Shown: piece after piece, positions 42,101-42,572 of the stretch | Numbering within the stretch: the stretch's first letter is position 1 | Layout of the letters: every line of letters starts with the position of its first letter | DNA from: Croceivirga sp. | GTDB taxonomy: Bacteria > Bacteroidota > Bacteroidia > Flavobacteriales > Flavobacteriaceae | Assembly (NCBI GenBank): GCA_028281025.1 | Contig: JANQKR010000019.1 | Coordinates: 1-42,572 of the forward strand | Direction: 5' to 3' | DNA length: 42,572 nucleotides | Notes under the pieces: generated by a model | What the model was told of the DNA's origin: nothing | Seen by the model: only the letters and a program-made list of their open reading frames with translations | The model's database searches: none | Position numbers and translations under genes: made by a program

Positions 42101-42572
42101 AAATTCAAGTTGTGCTTCTGGGTCTGTAATCCCGGAATACACCCTGGACGGTGTCACCCAGAGCGGTGCGGGGACCTTGGTAGTAGACGAGGGCACTGAG
42201 GTAATACTGAGCATGCTCCCCGATGGGGTAGGTCTCACGATCACCCTTCCCGACGGTACGGATGTCGGTGACGACTATAACCTTGGGAATGTTACGGCCG
42301 CGCAGAACGGTAGGTACACCTTCACGAGCGCGGAGGGCTGTTCCGCAACACTGGACCTGACGGTACAGGCACCCGGTGGAGGCTGTGCCACAGGCAGCAT
42401 CATTCCTGAATATCGTATAAACGGCCAATGGCTGAGCGGCAGCAACGACATCACGGTCGAACCTGGTTCGGAAGTGATACTGAGTATGCTCCCCAATGGC
42501 ATCGACCTAACGATCACCCTTCCGGATGGAAGCACTGGTGGTGATGATTACCGGTTGACAGGCGTTACCGCC
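39192..42572 (+). CDS. galactose-oxidase-like copper radical oxidase with LamG and Ig-like repeats (partial, runs off the window)
   Basis: Secreted multidomain protein, at least 1127 residues, open to the right edge. A signal peptide covers about 1-25 (ending VYGQ). Residues 27-520 match the fungal galactose oxidase fold (AA5: Kelch propeller plus C-terminal E-set). All active-site residues have counterparts: Cys103 (DMFCPG) and Tyr147 (RGYQ), the thioether pair; Trp165 (GSWSDG), the stacking Trp; Tyr377 and His378 (TYHSVA); His465 (ATHSTN). The E-set ends with LPPGYYMLFALNADGVPS. The predicted reaction is oxidation of a primary alcohol or aldehyde to aldehyde or acid with H2O2 release. A LamG domain follows (about 533-757), then Ig-like repeats of 91-96 residues with a Cys pair each (from about 765). 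The substrate and the C-terminus, perhaps a T9SS domain, cannot be seen. The gene diverges from the polysaccharide cluster. Confidence 0.9.
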   Translation, partial: MKNFYPTLSKKLILLFSLVAFTVYGQNPSQDGQWSDPIGFGLVPVAVANLPDGRLLTWSSQFRDSYIGSGDGATFTEIFDPSLGPDGQALGEFTSNTDHDMFCPGINNLADGRILSAGGTTSTRTSIYDWRTGLWSVASEMNIPRGYQGNVTLSDGSVFTLGGSWSDGDDPATNGGKDAELWTPESGWSLLPGIEGADIFNAADMSRELQGLYRIDNHLWLWPASNGQLFHAGPSEEMHWIDVSNGGSITSAGNRADDTYSMKGTTVMYDIDKILKVGGAESYGSSDPAFVPAKDNSYVIDISNPGTVSVTPTVNNLSFSRTMHNSTVLPNGEVLVTGGLDRAEVFSDVGARLTAELFDPATNSWRNVAGMATPRTYHSVAILMVDGRVFVGGGGLCDSSNLDECVNHFDAEIYSPPYLFNTDGSLASRPTISAPETADYNTSIPVTGTSGIQEFSLIRFSAATHSTNNEQRRIPVSFSQAGSNYNVNIPDRNLLPPGYYMLFALNADGVPSVAEIVQIGNAVPLQNNPNLILSLDFDEGSGTSITDNSGNANNATIVERDDAGNQIPLTQNYFTNDGLFGGALEMDGLEFDSNTIVEMPYSESLADIEDEITVMAWIYRDENAMNAGIFTHDYPAIFFGTHNSLYKWEIPTTEGLVRCYSGYIPTGRWVHIAATFDGQTGRLFANGVEICTRATTGTMVLNDTDPELSKFTISGFYDVRPISDSGITDELDGKIDQLRVYNKALGAEEINTVFLEGQAINPTVPNCPDGTITLEYRIGPNGEWETGELIDVLEGQEVYIRANVPSGEEYFVTTNIGNGPTFSSVDDLPSHSLPNTYKIDTFVSGGDGLIGLSNAGQFVVTTLSGCADVVTVAVTQACGPGSTPIIPEYRIDGVWLSGASELTLDEGTDVRLSALPNEANGGGLRVEITLPDGTVVGDNYDLSNITDADEGTYLITSAQGCTATLTLTVENSSCASGSVIPEYTLDGVTQSGAGTLVVDEGTEVILSMLPDGVGLTITLPDGTDVGDDYNLGNVTAAQNGRYTFTSAEGCSATLDLTVQAPGGGCATGSIIPEYRINGQWLSGSNDITVEPGSEVILSMLPNGIDLTITLPDGSTGGDDYRLTGVTA
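41820..42572 (+). repeat. tandem Ig-like repeat array, GC-rich and open to the window edge
   Basis: Three units are recognisable from residue 877, starting at Cys878, Cys974 and Cys1065, with the pattern Cys-x-x-Gly-Ser..IPEYRIDG.WLSG..LTVDEGTEV.LS.LP..ITLPDGT..GDDY.L.NVT....G.Y..TSA.GC.ATL.LTV. A more diverged unit may precede them (about 765-876). The DNA GC content rises through the array: counted rows near 42181 and 42301 have about 55 and 62 percent GC, against about 40 to 45 percent in the enzyme part. The array continues beyond the edge. Confidence 0.85.

Overview
The window reads as chromosomal DNA of a marine-type member of the Flavobacteriaceae (Bacteroidota), close to genera such as Maribacter, Muricauda or Zobellia. 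Supports are several Bacteroidota-style -7 boxes (TAnnTTTG), a type IX secretion (T9SS) C-terminal sorting domain, a bacillithiol synthesis gene (bshA), a DUF3347-containing CusB, LamG and thrombospondin type 3 proteins, and moderately AT-rich DNA with weak ribosome binding sites. The genus assignment is inference. No tRNA, rRNA, CRISPR array, insertion sequence or phage gene was seen.

Region A (1-11.9 kb, all + strand) is a core cell-envelope block: a periplasmic zinc amidase with a SPOR-like tail, an MCE/MlaD lipid-transport protein, a two-gene iron-sulphur oxidoreductase unit (membrane dicluster ferredoxin plus CCG-domain HdrB-like protein), a secreted LamG protein, a 160-residue family of unknown function, a large GH3 (NagZ-type) and beta-lactamase-fold fusion, bshA, a PrcB-like lipoprotein and an OmpA-family porin, closed by a hairpin terminator. 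Region B (12-17.5 kb) is a copper/silver RND efflux pair, cusA then cusB, without its own outer-membrane channel or regulator in view.

Region C (17.5-22.9 kb, - strand) is a two-gene unit: a 1564-residue secreted PQQ-type sugar dehydrogenase with a second, seven-repeat propeller, 17 thrombospondin type 3 repeats and a T9SS tail, overlapping by ATGA a small lipoprotein with two fibronectin-like domains. A lone membrane acyltransferase (23 kb, + strand) follows. Region D (24.1-38.8 kb, - strand) is a tightly packed exopolysaccharide/O-antigen cluster read from ugd: UDP-glucose dehydrogenase, Wzx flippase, two GT2 and three GT4 glycosyltransferases, a Wzy-like polymerase/ligase, a hexapeptide acetyltransferase, an AsnB-type amidotransferase, and an MBOAT plus SGNH pair for O-acylation. 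The initiating sugar-phosphate transferase and the Wza/Wzc export genes are not in the window.

Region E (39.2 kb to the right edge, + strand) is the most interesting: an unfinished reading frame of at least 1127 residues whose N-terminal half is a galactose-oxidase-like copper radical oxidase with all copper ligands and the Cys-Tyr crosslink pair present. A LamG domain and a growing array of Ig-like repeats follow, and the DNA becomes clearly GC-richer towards the edge. Two secreted carbohydrate oxidoreductases (PQQ dehydrogenase and copper oxidase) therefore flank the polysaccharide cluster, with a copper pump nearby. Whether they act together is inference.
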